A DNA stretch of 7,007 nucleotides from Ruminococcus sp. (lineage in GTDB: Bacteria > Bacillota > Clostridia > Oscillospirales > Acutalibacteraceae): positions 1 through 7,007 of the forward strand of contig JAFVVB010000007.1 in assembly GCA_017502425.1 (NCBI GenBank). The letters are read 5' to 3'. The notes beneath the pieces are model-generated. The model had not been told where the DNA came from, did not search any database, and saw only the letters and a list, made by a program, of their open reading frames with translations. Positions within the stretch are counted from its first letter, which is position 1, and each line of letters begins with the position of its first letter. The translations under genes were made by a program, and so were the position numbers. Shown here one piece after another: positions 6,879 to 7,007 of this stretch.

Positions 6879-7007
6879 TTAGATAGTTTGCAACGCGAGA
6901 GAATCGTTAGTGCACACAGAGTCAAAGCACACGGCACTAGCAATGCTCAAAAGTTCATATTTTCTGTCATTTATATTTATCTCGATAGCGTCACGCATAG
7001 AAGAAAA
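6879..7007 (-). CDS. C-terminal end of an unrecognised upstream gene (partial)
   Basis: Reading leftward from the right edge, the frame is open for 42 codons from base 7007 to a TAA at 6879-6881. It contains DAIEINI and DRKYELLSIASAV and ends with SLALQTI. It follows the same strand and tight spacing as the downstream genes, stopping 11 nt before the Lrp-type regulator and just ahead of that gene's Shine-Dalgarno site. This position supports it as the real 3' end of the preceding gene in the cluster. I do not recognise the protein. The tail looks like a soluble alpha/beta protein, with no membrane segment or metal-binding motif in the visible part. An ATG at 6996-6998 could start a 39-residue peptide, but no Shine-Dalgarno site precedes it, so a truncated longer gene is more likely. 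Confidence 0.65.
   Translation of the reverse strand, partial: FSSMRDAIEININDRKYELLSIASAVCFDSVCTNDSLALQTI

Overview
The window reads as chromosomal DNA of a low-GC, endospore-forming Firmicute, most likely a member of the Clostridia. The grounds are a spoIIR gene (found only in endospore formers), an AddAB recombination nuclease in place of RecBCD, an isoprenoid gene of the MEP pathway, strong purine-rich Shine-Dalgarno sites and AT-rich gene junctions. No base composition was computed and no genus is claimed.

All seven genes run on the minus strand, so transcription goes from the right end of the window to the left. The order in the direction of transcription is: the 3' end of an unrecognised gene (6879-7007); an Lrp/AsnC-family regulator (6385-6867); a class I PLP-dependent aminotransferase with a GTG start (5219-6388); ispE, the CDP-ME kinase (4336-5217); spoIIR, the forespore signal protein of sporulation (3693-4283, with the start revised to an ATG); addB (264-3620); and the 5' end of addA (1-283). 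Junctions are +11, -4 (GTGA overlap), +1, +52, +72 and -20 nt. There is no intergenic stretch of 300 bases or more and no clear terminator, so the set looks like one operon or a chain of overlapping transcripts.

Three functional blocks can be inferred. The first is a translationally coupled regulator and aminotransferase pair, probably for amino-acid metabolism. The second is the housekeeping kinase ispE, whose stop codon lies within a candidate promoter for spoIIR. The third is addB-addA, the two subunits of the double-strand-break-resecting helicase-nuclease, joined by a 20-nt overlap. The most useful non-coding observation is that candidate promoter at 4313-4341. It has a good sigma-F-type -35 at a suitable spacing and a TATACT -10 that could also serve the housekeeping sigma factor. 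It could add a compartment-specific start point for spoIIR inside a housekeeping gene cluster.

I found no mobile element, CRISPR array, tRNA, rRNA or riboswitch. The gene content is recognisable, and I see no evidence of a novel multi-gene system. The unidentified upstream gene end, the spoIIR promoter region and the T7 tract before the spoIIR start are the points worth a second look.
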